Below, in pieces: positions 1 to 6,561 of a DNA stretch of 9,993 nt; positions within the stretch are counted from its first letter, which is position 1; every line of letters begins with the position of its first letter. The notes beneath the pieces were generated by a model. The model searched no databases and had not been told where the DNA came from. It was given only the letters and a program-made list of their open reading frames with translations. Position numbers and translations under genes: made by a program. The stretch spans positions 1-9,993 of the forward strand of contig CAKKRN010000178.1 of NCBI GenBank assembly GCA_919902745.1, in the 5' to 3' direction. The stretch is from Syntrophaceae bacterium (GTDB lineage: Bacteria; Desulfobacterota; Syntrophia; Syntrophales; UBA5619).

Positions 1-72
1 TTCTGGCTCCGGGAAAAACGCGAATGACGGTAAAAAGGCTTTATCGGCATTAGTTTGCAAAATTGGAGGCGT

Positions 73-117
73 CGGGGACATGTTCCGGAAGCCCGGAGGG
101 ATCGGAACGTGTCCCCG
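73..117. repeat. REP-like inverted repeat (long hairpin)
   Basis: The arms CGGGGACATGTTCCG (73-87) and CGGAACGTGTCCCCG (103-117) are reverse complements over 15 nt, with one T-G wobble, around a 15-nt loop. The arms are GC-rich, begin or end in GGGGAC/GTCCCC, and lie outside any gene about 80 nt before the next start codon. This resembles the REP elements mobilised by RAYT (REP-associated tyrosine) transposases in many deltaproteobacterial genomes. There is no T-tract after either arm, so it is not an obvious intrinsic terminator. The REP assignment is inference, since only one copy is visible here. Confidence 0.6.
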
Positions 118-195
118 GAACAAGAAGGATGAAGCTTGAACGCAGCATCCGGGCTTTTTACGAAGCCGTCAAAATTGGAATCAGGGGTGTCAAAT

Positions 196-699
196 ATGGA
201 AAAGATCAGACTGGGGCGGACGGGGTTGATGGTCAGCCGAAGCGGCTTCGGCGCCATCCCCATCCAGCGGCTCGACAAGAACGATGCAGGCCGGTTCAAC
301 ACGCTCGTCCCGATATGGGGGATTCAGTTCGAGCGGGAACTTGACGAATTCATCGCGCTGGAAAAAAATCCGCCTCCGCTCGACGACGCGATGCGGCGGG
401 TCATCGCAACGGATCGGGCGGAACTCGCCGGCGACTTCTGCAGGGGATGCGGCTACTGCCTCCCCTGTCCCGCCGGAATACCCATCTCCCAGGCGGCGCG
501 GATGTTTCTCCTTCTCCGGCGTACGCTGGTGTCCCGTTTCCTCACGGATGAATGGAAGCGGGACATGGCGAAGATCCGGGAGTGCCAGGAGTGCGGCCAC
601 TGCCGCGAGCAGTGCCCCTACGAGCTGGACACGCCGGCCCTGTTGAAGATGATGCTCGCGGATTACGAGGAGTTTCTGGAGAAGCTGCCGCAGAGCTGA
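196..699 (+). CDS. Internally deleted aldo/keto reductase keeping its C-terminal twin [4Fe-4S] domain
   Basis: The predicted protein has 167 residues. Residues 1-33 match the start of ferredoxin-tailed aldo/keto reductases (MEKIRLGRTGLMVSRSGFG). From about residue 34 the sequence matches the end of the same family (PIWGIQFERELDEF, then the cysteine-rich tail). Intact members have roughly 370-390 residues, so about 200-230 residues of TIM barrel, including the catalytic Asp/Tyr/Lys/His, are missing without a frameshift. The tail has C82-x2-C85-x2-C88-x2-C91-P and C130-x2-C133-x2-C136-x3-C140-P, enough for two [4Fe-4S] clusters. The protein cannot be a normal reductase; it could be a small ferredoxin-like protein or a decaying gene. 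The start at 196 is chosen because AGGGG precedes it and the family begins there; an in-frame ATG at 136 adds 20 residues with no family resemblance. Family recognition is firm; function is unknown. Confidence 0.8.
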   Translation: MEKIRLGRTGLMVSRSGFGAIPIQRLDKNDAGRFNTLVPIWGIQFERELDEFIALEKNPPPLDDAMRRVIATDRAELAGDFCRGCGYCLPCPAGIPISQAARMFLLLRRTLVSRFLTDEWKRDMAKIRECQECGHCREQCPYELDTPALLKMMLADYEEFLEKLPQS

Positions 700-714
700 G
701 GATTATGCATGTCG

Positions 715-734
715 ACGCCGCCCTGAAGCGGCGT
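715..734 (+). terminator. Possible terminator hairpin after the aldo/keto reductase remnant
   Basis: ACGCCGC (715-721) pairs perfectly with GCGGCGT (728-734) around CCTGAA, 15 nt after the stop codon. The tail (ATTTCGTCT) has only a short T run, so intrinsic termination would be weak. The hairpin lies between this gene and the convergent selD, where a terminator is expected. Confidence 0.4.
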
Positions 735-808
735 ATTTCGTCTCGAGCGGTCCCCCGAACGAGAATCCGCGGAAAAGGAGATTTCGAACATGAATAACCG
801 GCGGCGGG

Positions 809-1861
809 TCATTCGACACGAATCTTTCCCTTCGGCGCCGCGGTGACCTCGCCGACGATCGCCGCCTCGGCGATTCCCGCCGCGCGCATCCGCCCGAGCA
901 GGTCCGCCGCGGCCGCTTCCGGCAGCGCGATGAGGAGTCCGCCCGCCGTCTGCGGATCAAAGAGAATGTCCACAAGCCAGTCGGGGCAATCCGGACCGAT
1001 CTCGATCTGGTTCTCCCGGAATTTCCGGTTCCGGATCAGGCCGCCGGGTACGACCCCCTCCTCAACGAGCGGCCGGATCCCTGGAAAGATCGGAACGGCT
1101 GCGGCCCGGATCCGGATGCCGGTCTCGCTCCCCTCGATCATCTCCAGCGCGTGGCCGAGGAAGCCGAAACCGGTGACATCGGTGCAGGCGTGGATATCGG
1201 ATCTCTCCGCCATCAGCTCCGCCGCTTCCCTGTTCAGCGTCGTCATGCAGACAACGGCCCTCTCCACCAGCGCCGGATCGGCCACGCCGCCCTTTACGGC
1301 GGTGCTGACGATGCCCGTACCGAGGGCCTTGGTCAGGATGAGTCGATCCCCGGGCCGCGCCCCCCGGTTGAACAGAACTTTGTCGGGGTGGATGACGCCG
1401 GTCACTGAGAGGCCGTACTTCGGCTCGTCGTCCTCGACGCTGTGCCCGCCGATCAGAAGGACGCCCGCCTCCCGCATCTGGTCAAGGCCGCCGCGGAGGA
1501 TGTCGCGGAGGATGCCGATGTCCATCTTCCGAGTGGGAAAGCAGACGATGTTCAGCGCGGTGAGCGGCCGGCCGCCCATCGCATAGATATCGCTGAGCGC
1601 GTTTGTCACGGCGATCCGACCGAAGGTGTAGGGATCATCCACGATCGGGGTGAAGAAATCGACCGTCTGGATGATCGCCAGGTCGTCACGGAGACGATAG
1701 ACCCCGGCGTCTTCGGCGTGCTCCATGCCGACGATCAGGTTCGGATCGGTGATGAGCGGCAGATCCTTCAGCGCCTCCTGCAGGTCACCCGGACCTATCT
1801 TGCAGGCTCACCCGGCCCCGTGGACCGTCTCCGTCAGACGCACCCGCGCCTCTTCGTCCAT
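809..1861 (-). CDS. selD: Selenide, water dikinase (selenophosphate synthetase), selenocysteine-containing
   Basis: SelD uses ATP and selenide to make selenophosphate, the selenium donor for selenocysteyl-tRNA and for selenouridine in tRNA. The frame starts at ATG 1861 and meets an in-frame TGA at 1810-1808. Read as selenocysteine it gives GAG-U18-AC-K21-IGPGDL, which aligns with the E. coli GAGCGCK catalytic site (Cys17, Lys20). Reading through gives 350 residues, close to the family's usual length of about 345. Stopping at TGA leaves an 18-codon peptide and an internal ATG at 1726 that lacks the catalytic site. Downstream family motifs include DFFTPIVDDPYTFGRIAVTNAL, shown here as DFFTPIVDDP then FGRIAVTNALSD, plus GGHSVEDDEPKYGLS and DVTGFGFLGH. 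A strong Shine-Dalgarno (AAGGAGG, 1877-1871) lies 9 nt before ATG 1861, which fixes the start. The gene is divergent from thrC and convergent with the aldo/keto reductase remnant. selA, selB and selC are not in the window. Confidence 0.95.
1777..1806 (-). promoter_or_regulatory. SECIS-like hairpin for the selD UGA codon
   Basis: One nucleotide after the TGA, the minus strand folds as CCTGC - AAGAT bulge - AGGTC - loop CGGGT - GACCT - GCAGG: two perfect 5-bp helices separated by a 5-nt one-sided bulge that contains a U. The apical loop carries GGG at positions 18-20 after the UGA. Bacterial SECIS elements bind SelB through a bulged U and loop Gs placed just downstream of UGA, and the spacing here is close to that of E. 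coli fdhF. The structure was derived by eye; no folding energy was computed. Confidence 0.75.
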
Positions 1862-1886
1862 GCCTGATCTCCTCCTTATGTACCTT

Positions 1887-1903
1887 ACCCCCAGCCTGGG
1901 GGT
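1887..1903. promoter_or_regulatory. GC-rich palindrome in the selD leader
   Basis: A perfect 17-nt palindrome, ACCCCCA-GCC-TGGGGGT, lies in the selD-thrC divergent region, 9 nt upstream of the selD Shine-Dalgarno on the minus strand. It could be a protein operator or a short leader hairpin (7 bp, 3-nt loop). On the plus strand only TTT follows, so it is a poor terminator. Its role is unknown; the symmetry is directly visible. Confidence 0.5.
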
Positions 1904-1991
1904 TTCCGGCGCGAAATCTAACAGATATCGTATCGGAATGCCAGCACTTTCAGAAAGAGCCTGAACGAACCGAATAGATGCCCGGACTTTT

Positions 1992-2020
1992 TTGCGTAGT
2001 CGATGAAAATGTGGTATGCA
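1992..2020 (+). promoter_or_regulatory. Candidate sigma-70 promoter for thrC
   Basis: TTGCGT (1992-1997) and TATGCA (2015-2020) are 17 nt apart and would give a leader of about 45 nt before the thrC start. Each box has 4 matches to the TTGACA and TATAAT consensus, so the call is moderate. No convincing selD promoter was found on the other strand of this region. Confidence 0.4.
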
Positions 2021-2072
2021 GCGCATGACCGGTTTCCGGAACCCATTTTGCAGCAGACCAGAGGAGATCCAC

Positions 2073-3464
2073 ATGTCAGAGCAGTTACGGTACTACAGCA
2101 CGAACCGCCATCTGGATGGCGTCCCCGGCATCACCCCCTTCCGGGAAACGGTCTCCTTCCGGGAGGCCCTGCTGATGGGACAGGCCCCCGACGAGGGGCT
2201 CTTCATGCCGGAGCGGATTCCGATACTGCCCTTAGAGGCCTTCCGGGCCCTCAAAGGGGCGCCCTACACGGAAGCCGCGATGCTCGTGGCGCAGGCCTTC
2301 CTCGCCGGCGAGATCGCTGAACAGACGCTCCGGCGGATCGTCGATGACGCTTACAACTACGCGGTGCTGCTGGAGAACGTTTTCGCACGCAAATACATCC
2401 TGCGGCTCGATCAGGGGCCGACGGCCTCCTTCAAGGATTTCGCCGCCCGCATGATGGCGCGTCTGATGAGCGCCTTCAGCGATCCGGGGAAAAGGCTGAA
2501 CGTCCTGGTCGCCACGTCCGGAGATACCGGAAGCGCCGTGGGAGAGGCCTTCAAGGGGGTGGTGGGAATCGACGTGACGATCCTCTACCCGCGGGGCGAG
2601 GTGAGCGGCCGGCAGAAGAGGCAGCTCGATACCATCGGCGGTAACGTCCGGGCCGTTTCGGTGGACGGGAAGTTCGACGACTGCCAAGACCTCGTCAAGC
2701 AGGCTTTCTCCGACCCGGCCTTCGACGACTTCAACCTGACCTCGGCCAACTCGATCAACTTCGGCCGGATCCTTCCGCAGATCGTCTACTATGTCTGGGC
2801 TTGGGCGCAGCTCTCGCGCGACGGCGAGCCGGCCGTCTTCTCGGTGCCGTCGGGCAACTTCGGCGACGCCCTCGGTTGCGAGTACGCCCGGCGGATGGGC
2901 CTCCCCGTGTTGAAGCTCGTCATGCCGACGAACGAAAACGACGAATTTCCCCGCTTCCTGGAGACCGGCATCTATGAGAAGGTTTCGCCGTCGCGCGCCT
3001 GTCTCTCGAACGCGATGAATGTGGGCCACCCGAGCAACCTCGCCCGCTTCTTCGACCTCTATGGCGGCACCGTTGACCGTACCGGCGTTGTCCACCGCGC
3101 CACGGACCTGGACGAGATGAGAAAACAGATCTATTCCGTGAGCATCTCCGACCGGGAAACGAAAAAGACGATCAAGCGGATTTACGACCAGTACCGGGTG
3201 CTTCTCGAACCGCACGGCGCCGTGGGCTGGCGGGGACTTGAGGTCTATCTCGAACTGTTCGGCGACGTTCCCCTCTGCGTCAGCCTGGAAACAGCCCATC
3301 CCGCGAAGTTCCCCGACGAGATCCGGGAGCTTTTGGGGATCAACCCCGATCTCCCGCAGAGCATGAAAGATATCGACGAGCGGTCGGGAGAGCCGGTCCT
3401 CCTCTCTAACGACTACGGCGAATTCCGAAAATACCTCCAGCAGAACCTGCGCTTAACAGACTGA
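2073..3464 (+). CDS. thrC: Threonine synthase
   Basis: This PLP enzyme converts O-phospho-L-homoserine to L-threonine and phosphate, the last step of threonine biosynthesis, in the cytoplasm. The protein has 463 residues, usual for the long form. The N-terminal domain opens with RYYSTNRH and reaches DEGLFMPERIP (residues 40-50). The PLP-lysine motif DQGPTASFKDFAARMM contains K121. The phosphate-binding TSGDTGSA is at 148-155. Further family blocks are SGNFGDALG, MPTNENDEFPRF, SNAMNVGHPSN, EPHGAVGW and LETAHPAKFP. The start at 2073 is preceded by GAGGAG 7 nt upstream; an earlier in-frame ATG at 2016 lacks both a Shine-Dalgarno and similarity. No homoserine kinase or dehydrogenase gene is adjacent, so it appears to be transcribed alone. 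It converges with the CYTH gene with only 23 nt between stop codons and no visible terminator. Confidence 0.96.
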   Translation: MSEQLRYYSTNRHLDGVPGITPFRETVSFREALLMGQAPDEGLFMPERIPILPLEAFRALKGAPYTEAAMLVAQAFLAGEIAEQTLRRIVDDAYNYAVLLENVFARKYILRLDQGPTASFKDFAARMMARLMSAFSDPGKRLNVLVATSGDTGSAVGEAFKGVVGIDVTILYPRGEVSGRQKRQLDTIGGNVRAVSVDGKFDDCQDLVKQAFSDPAFDDFNLTSANSINFGRILPQIVYYVWAWAQLSRDGEPAVFSVPSGNFGDALGCEYARRMGLPVLKLVMPTNENDEFPRFLETGIYEKVSPSRACLSNAMNVGHPSNLARFFDLYGGTVDRTGVVHRATDLDEMRKQIYSVSISDRETKKTIKRIYDQYRVLLEPHGAVGWRGLEVYLELFGDVPLCVSLETAHPAKFPDEIRELLGINPDLPQSMKDIDERSGEPVLLSNDYGEFRKYLQQNLRLTD

Positions 3465-3487
3465 AGGGCAGCACCCGCATTGGCGGA

Positions 3488-3952
3488 TCACCATTTGCTG
3501 TAGGGATGTTTGATCAGGTTGGAGTTGAAGTAGCGGGGGTCGGCGGTCACCTCCTCGCCCGCCCACTCCGGTTTCCGGAAGGTCTGCCCCTCGCTTTTGA
3601 GATCCACCTCGGCCACAATCAGCCCGGTGTTGTCGCCGAAGAACTCGTCGATCTCCCAGGTGAGCCCTTCCAGCGGAACCTTGTACCGTTTCTTCTCGAT
3701 GATCGGTTTCTCGGCCAGGGCATCAAGCATCGCGTCGCAGTCGGCAACGGGAATCTCGTACTCGTACTCGGCGCGGGTCGCCCCCACGGTAAGCCCCTTG
3801 ATGGTCAGAAATGCCCTGTCGTCGATCGTCCGGATACGGACGGTTCTTTCCTTGGCGCTGTTGAGGTATCCCTGCCGGTAGGCCGTCCCCGTGGCCAGCG
3901 ACCTCCAGACATCTCCTCTGACAAGAAATTTTCTTTCGATTTCCTTCCCCAT
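3488..3952 (-). CDS. CYTH-domain triphosphate tunnel metalloenzyme (probable inorganic triphosphatase)
   Basis: The protein has 154 residues, a single CYTH domain with no C-terminal CHAD domain. The signature ExExK is at residues 4-8 (EIERK). Other tunnel residues follow the family order: R39/R41 in VRIRT, K52 in LTIKG, alternating acids E62/E64/E66 in EYEYEI, KKR at 87-89, WEIDEF around E100/D102 and AEVDL at E115/D117. Small bacterial members hydrolyse tripolyphosphate or other triphosphates with a divalent metal; some family members are adenylate cyclases, so the exact substrate is inferred. The start at 3952 places the ExExK motif where the family has it and follows AGGAGA at a normal distance; an upstream GTG at 3985 would add an unconserved 11 residues. 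It is divergent from the aconitase-like gene across 154 bp. Confidence 0.88.
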   Translation of the reverse strand: MGKEIERKFLVRGDVWRSLATGTAYRQGYLNSAKERTVRIRTIDDRAFLTIKGLTVGATRAEYEYEIPVADCDAMLDALAEKPIIEKKRYKVPLEGLTWEIDEFFGDNTGLIVAEVDLKSEGQTFRKPEWAGEEVTADPRYFNSNLIKHPYSKW

Positions 3953-4001
3953 GATCAATCTCCTGTTCGATTTTTTGGAAAACACCTTGATCCCCTTTCT
4001 C

Positions 4002-4030
4002 TTGACACACGAGGGTCTAATCTTTATACT
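4002..4030 (+). promoter_or_regulatory. Consensus sigma-70 promoter for the aconitase-like gene
   Basis: TTGACA (4002-4007) matches the -35 consensus exactly, followed by a 17-nt spacer and TATACT (4025-4030), a 5/6 match to the -10. The expected transcription start is about 4037, giving a leader of about 70 nt. The promoter should be strong and needs no activator. It shares extended sequence with the promoter at 6512-6540. Confidence 0.85.
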
Positions 4031-4050
4031 CCGCCGCTAACGAAAGCAAG

Positions 4051-4067
4051 TCCCCGTCAATCGGGGA
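4051..4067 (+). promoter_or_regulatory. Leader hairpin before the aconitase-like gene
   Basis: TCCCCG (4051-4056) pairs with CGGGGA (4062-4067) around TCAAT, within the predicted 5' untranslated region and 39 nt before the start codon. It is not followed by Ts. It may only stabilise the mRNA; a regulatory role is unproven. Confidence 0.4.
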
Positions 4068-4106
4068 AGAGATACCTGTTCAATCTCCTTCAGGAAAGGC
4101 TGAACC

Positions 4107-6446
4107 ATGATCGAATTGCGAAAGAACCAGGGCATGCTTCTTGTGAACGGCAAGGAGACCATCCATTATGCAGAAGGAATGACCCCGGCCGATGTGCGGA
4201 GGATCGTCCCTTCCTTTCGGGGAACGGAACGGATGCTCAGGAAGGAAGAGGCCCGGAGGGCAACGATGACCTTCGGCATCCTCTCCGCGCATCAGCGGGG
4301 ACCGGAGAGCGAAGGTCTGAAGATCCGTTTCGACGCCCTGGCCTCCCACGACATCACCTATGTCGGCATCGTTCAGACGGCCCGGGCCGGCGGGTTGAAG
4401 AACTTCCCCGTTCCCTACGCGCTGACCAACTGCCACAACAGCCTCTGCGCGGTCGGCGGCACCATCAACGAGGATGATCACCTCTTCGGCCTCTCGGCGG
4501 CGCAGAAGTACGGCGGGATCTATGTCCCGGCCCACCAGGCGGTTATCCACCAGTACGTGCGGGAACGGATGGCCGGCTGTGGAAAGATGATCATGGGTTC
4601 GGACAGCCACACCCGCTACGGCGCGCTGGGCGCCATGGGGATCGGCGAGGGCGGTCCGGAGCTGGTGAAACAGGTTCTCGGCCGGACCTACGACACGGTC
4701 TGGCCGGATGTGGTCGCCGTCTTTTTGGAAGGGAAGCCCCGTGACGGCGTGGGACCGCAGGATGTGGCGCTCGCGATCATCCGGGCCGTCTTCAAGAACG
4801 GCTTCGTGCAAAACAAGGTCATGGAATTCGTCGGTCCGGGGATCGGGAATCTTTCCGTCGATTTCCGCAACGGCATCGACGTGATGACCACGGAGACGAC
4901 CTGCCTTTCCACGATCTGGCGCACCGATGAAAAAGTGGCGGATTACTACCGCACGCATGGCCGGGAAGAAGAATACCGGAAACTCGAACCGGGGAGCGTG
5001 GCCTATTACGACGGCCTGATCCGGGTAGACCTCTCCCGGGTGGAGCCGATGATCGCCCTCCCCTTTCACCCGAGCAATGCCTTCGCCATCCGCGAGTTGA
5101 AGACGGACCTGATGGACATCCTCCGGGAAACGGAAAAGGAGGCCCTGAAGCAGATCGACAACCCCGGCCTGAAATATTGTCTCACGGACAAGGTCGTCGA
5201 AGGAAAACTGAAAGTGGACCAGGGGGTCATCGCCGGTTGCGCGGGAGGAACCTTTGAGAACATCGTTTACGCCGCGGCCCTCTTGAAGGGCCATTCCATC
5301 GGTAATGAGGAATTCTCGCTGAGCGTTTATCCGGCGAGCCAGCCGATCCTGATCGAGCTGACGCGCAAAGGGATGTTAGAATCCCTTCTGGAAAGCGGGG
5401 CCACCATGCGGACGGCCTTCTGCGGCCCCTGTTTCGGCGCGGGGGATGTGCCGCCGAACCAGGGGCTCAGCATTCGCCATACGACGCGCAACTTCCCAAA
5501 TCGCGAGGGCTCCCGCCCCCAGGACGGCCAGATCGCCTCCGTCGCACTGATGGACGCCCGCTCCATCGCGGCAACCGCGCTGAACCAGGGCTTTCTGACC
5601 GGCGCAGACGAGATCTCTTTTCATCCCCGCCGCGCGCGATACCATTTTTCGGCAGACGTCTACGAAAACCGGGTCTATCAGGGCTACGGAAAAGCGAAAC
5701 CCGATATCCCCCTGCGCTTCGGGCCGAACATCGTGGATTGGCCCGCCATGTCCGCGCTGCCGGATCATCTCTGCCTGATCGTTGCATCCGTGATTACGGA
5801 TCCGGTAACCACGACGGACGAGCTGATCCCCTCGGGGGAAACCTCCTCCTACCGGTCCAACCCGATGAAATTGGCCTCCTTCACGCTGTCCCGGAAGGAT
5901 CCGCAGTATGTGAGGCGCGCCGGTGAAGCCAACGCGCTGGAAAAAATGAGGCTCGCATTCCTGAAAGACGGCAAGACGGATGTCCGGCTGCTTACGGCCG
6001 TCAAACCCTGGGCGGCCGCGTTCGCCCCCGGCATCTCTATCGAGAAGTTCCTCCGGACAACGGGCCTCGGCAGCCTCGTCTTCGCGCGGAAGCCGGGGGA
6101 CGGTTCGGCGCGGGAGCAGGCGGCCTCCTGTCAGAAGGTTTTGGGGGGCTGGGTCAATATTGCAAACGCGTACGCCACCAAGCGGTATCGGAGCAACCTC
6201 ATCAACTGGGGAATGCTGCCGTTCACCACGGCGGAGAAGGGCGAAGAAAAGCTGGCGGTTCAGGATGCGGTGTTCTTTCCTTCTCTCCGCAAGGCGGTCC
6301 GGAACGGGGCTGAAATCATCGAAGCGCTGATTCTGAAGGGGGACGGCCGGATCACCCCGCTGGCCCTGGAGCTCAGGAACCTGCCCCAGGCGGATCGGGA
6401 AATCCTGCTGGCCGGCAGCCTGATCAATTTTTACGCCTTGCCCTGA
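4107..6446 (+). CDS. Aconitase-family hydratase (YbhJ-like)
   Basis: The protein has 779 residues in the aconitase fold: three N-terminal domains with the cluster ligands, then a swivel domain. The three [4Fe-4S] ligands are present as C378 (AGCAGGT) and C439/C442 (FCGPCFG), with the same order and nearly the same spacing as C358/C421/C424 of mitochondrial aconitase. Also retained are GSDSHT (D166-S167-H168), E263 (TTETT), the R461/R466 pair in RNFPNR, YRSNP, and S667/R669 in GDGSARE, equivalent to the catalytic Ser642/Arg644. The canonical Asp-His of the CDH motif is replaced by C109-H110-N111. The architecture resembles E. coli YbhJ rather than AcnA or AcnB, so citrate/isocitrate activity should not be assumed; the substrate may be another hydroxy acid. 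The weak Shine-Dalgarno AGGAAAGG precedes ATG 4107. No citrate-cycle or leucine genes are adjacent. Confidence 0.9.
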   Translation: MIELRKNQGMLLVNGKETIHYAEGMTPADVRRIVPSFRGTERMLRKEEARRATMTFGILSAHQRGPESEGLKIRFDALASHDITYVGIVQTARAGGLKNFPVPYALTNCHNSLCAVGGTINEDDHLFGLSAAQKYGGIYVPAHQAVIHQYVRERMAGCGKMIMGSDSHTRYGALGAMGIGEGGPELVKQVLGRTYDTVWPDVVAVFLEGKPRDGVGPQDVALAIIRAVFKNGFVQNKVMEFVGPGIGNLSVDFRNGIDVMTTETTCLSTIWRTDEKVADYYRTHGREEEYRKLEPGSVAYYDGLIRVDLSRVEPMIALPFHPSNAFAIRELKTDLMDILRETEKEALKQIDNPGLKYCLTDKVVEGKLKVDQGVIAGCAGGTFENIVYAAALLKGHSIGNEEFSLSVYPASQPILIELTRKGMLESLLESGATMRTAFCGPCFGAGDVPPNQGLSIRHTTRNFPNREGSRPQDGQIASVALMDARSIAATALNQGFLTGADEISFHPRRARYHFSADVYENRVYQGYGKAKPDIPLRFGPNIVDWPAMSALPDHLCLIVASVITDPVTTTDELIPSGETSSYRSNPMKLASFTLSRKDPQYVRRAGEANALEKMRLAFLKDGKTDVRLLTAVKPWAAAFAPGISIEKFLRTTGLGSLVFARKPGDGSAREQAASCQKVLGGWVNIANAYATKRYRSNLINWGMLPFTTAEKGEEKLAVQDAVFFPSLRKAVRNGAEIIEALILKGDGRITPLALELRNLPQADREILLAGSLINFYALP

Positions 6447-6511
6447 CCGGGTTTGAAATTATGGTATGTTTAACAAGAGATCGGTAAAACTGCATCATTT
6501 TCCCTTGGCCT

Positions 6512-6540
6512 TTGACACACAACGGAAAACACCGTATACT
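6512..6540 (+). promoter_or_regulatory. Consensus sigma-70 promoter for the aminotransferase
   Basis: TTGACA (6512-6517), a 17-nt spacer and TATACT (6535-6540) form a near-perfect promoter. The predicted transcript starts near 6547, leaving a leader of about 15 nt. The rest of the 115-nt gap after the aconitase-like gene (6447-6511) holds no hairpin or other recognisable element. Confidence 0.85.
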
Positions 6541-6561
6541 TCGCCCCACAAAAAAGGATGA

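Noticed and set aside
790..846. 18-residue plus-strand ORF with AAGGAGA upstream, overlapping the 3' end of selD
   Set aside because: The ribosome-site match is suggestive, but the peptide is Arg-rich, unrecognised and antisense to conserved selD codons; possibly a leftover start of a lost gene.
2004..2030. Sigma-54 promoter before thrC (TGG...GC)
   Set aside because: The GG-to-GC spacing is wrong for the -24/-12 class; the sigma-70 reading is better.
1808..2074. A separate 88-residue minus-strand gene upstream of selD
   Set aside because: Its last 17 codons are the true N-terminus of SelD, ending at the selenocysteine UGA; the part before 1861 is the promoter/leader region.
2232..3299. 355-codon open frame antisense to thrC
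   Set aside because: Low-complexity composition rich in His, Arg, Glu and Val with no recognisable domain; the plus strand has every threonine synthase motif.
3506..4477. 323-codon plus-strand frame across the CYTH gene and into the aconitase-like gene
   Set aside because: It overlaps two real genes and a consensus promoter, and its translation has no family features.
4080..5294. 404-codon open frame antisense to the aconitase-like gene
   Set aside because: Shadow of a GC-rich gene; no domain, and the sense protein is fully conserved there.
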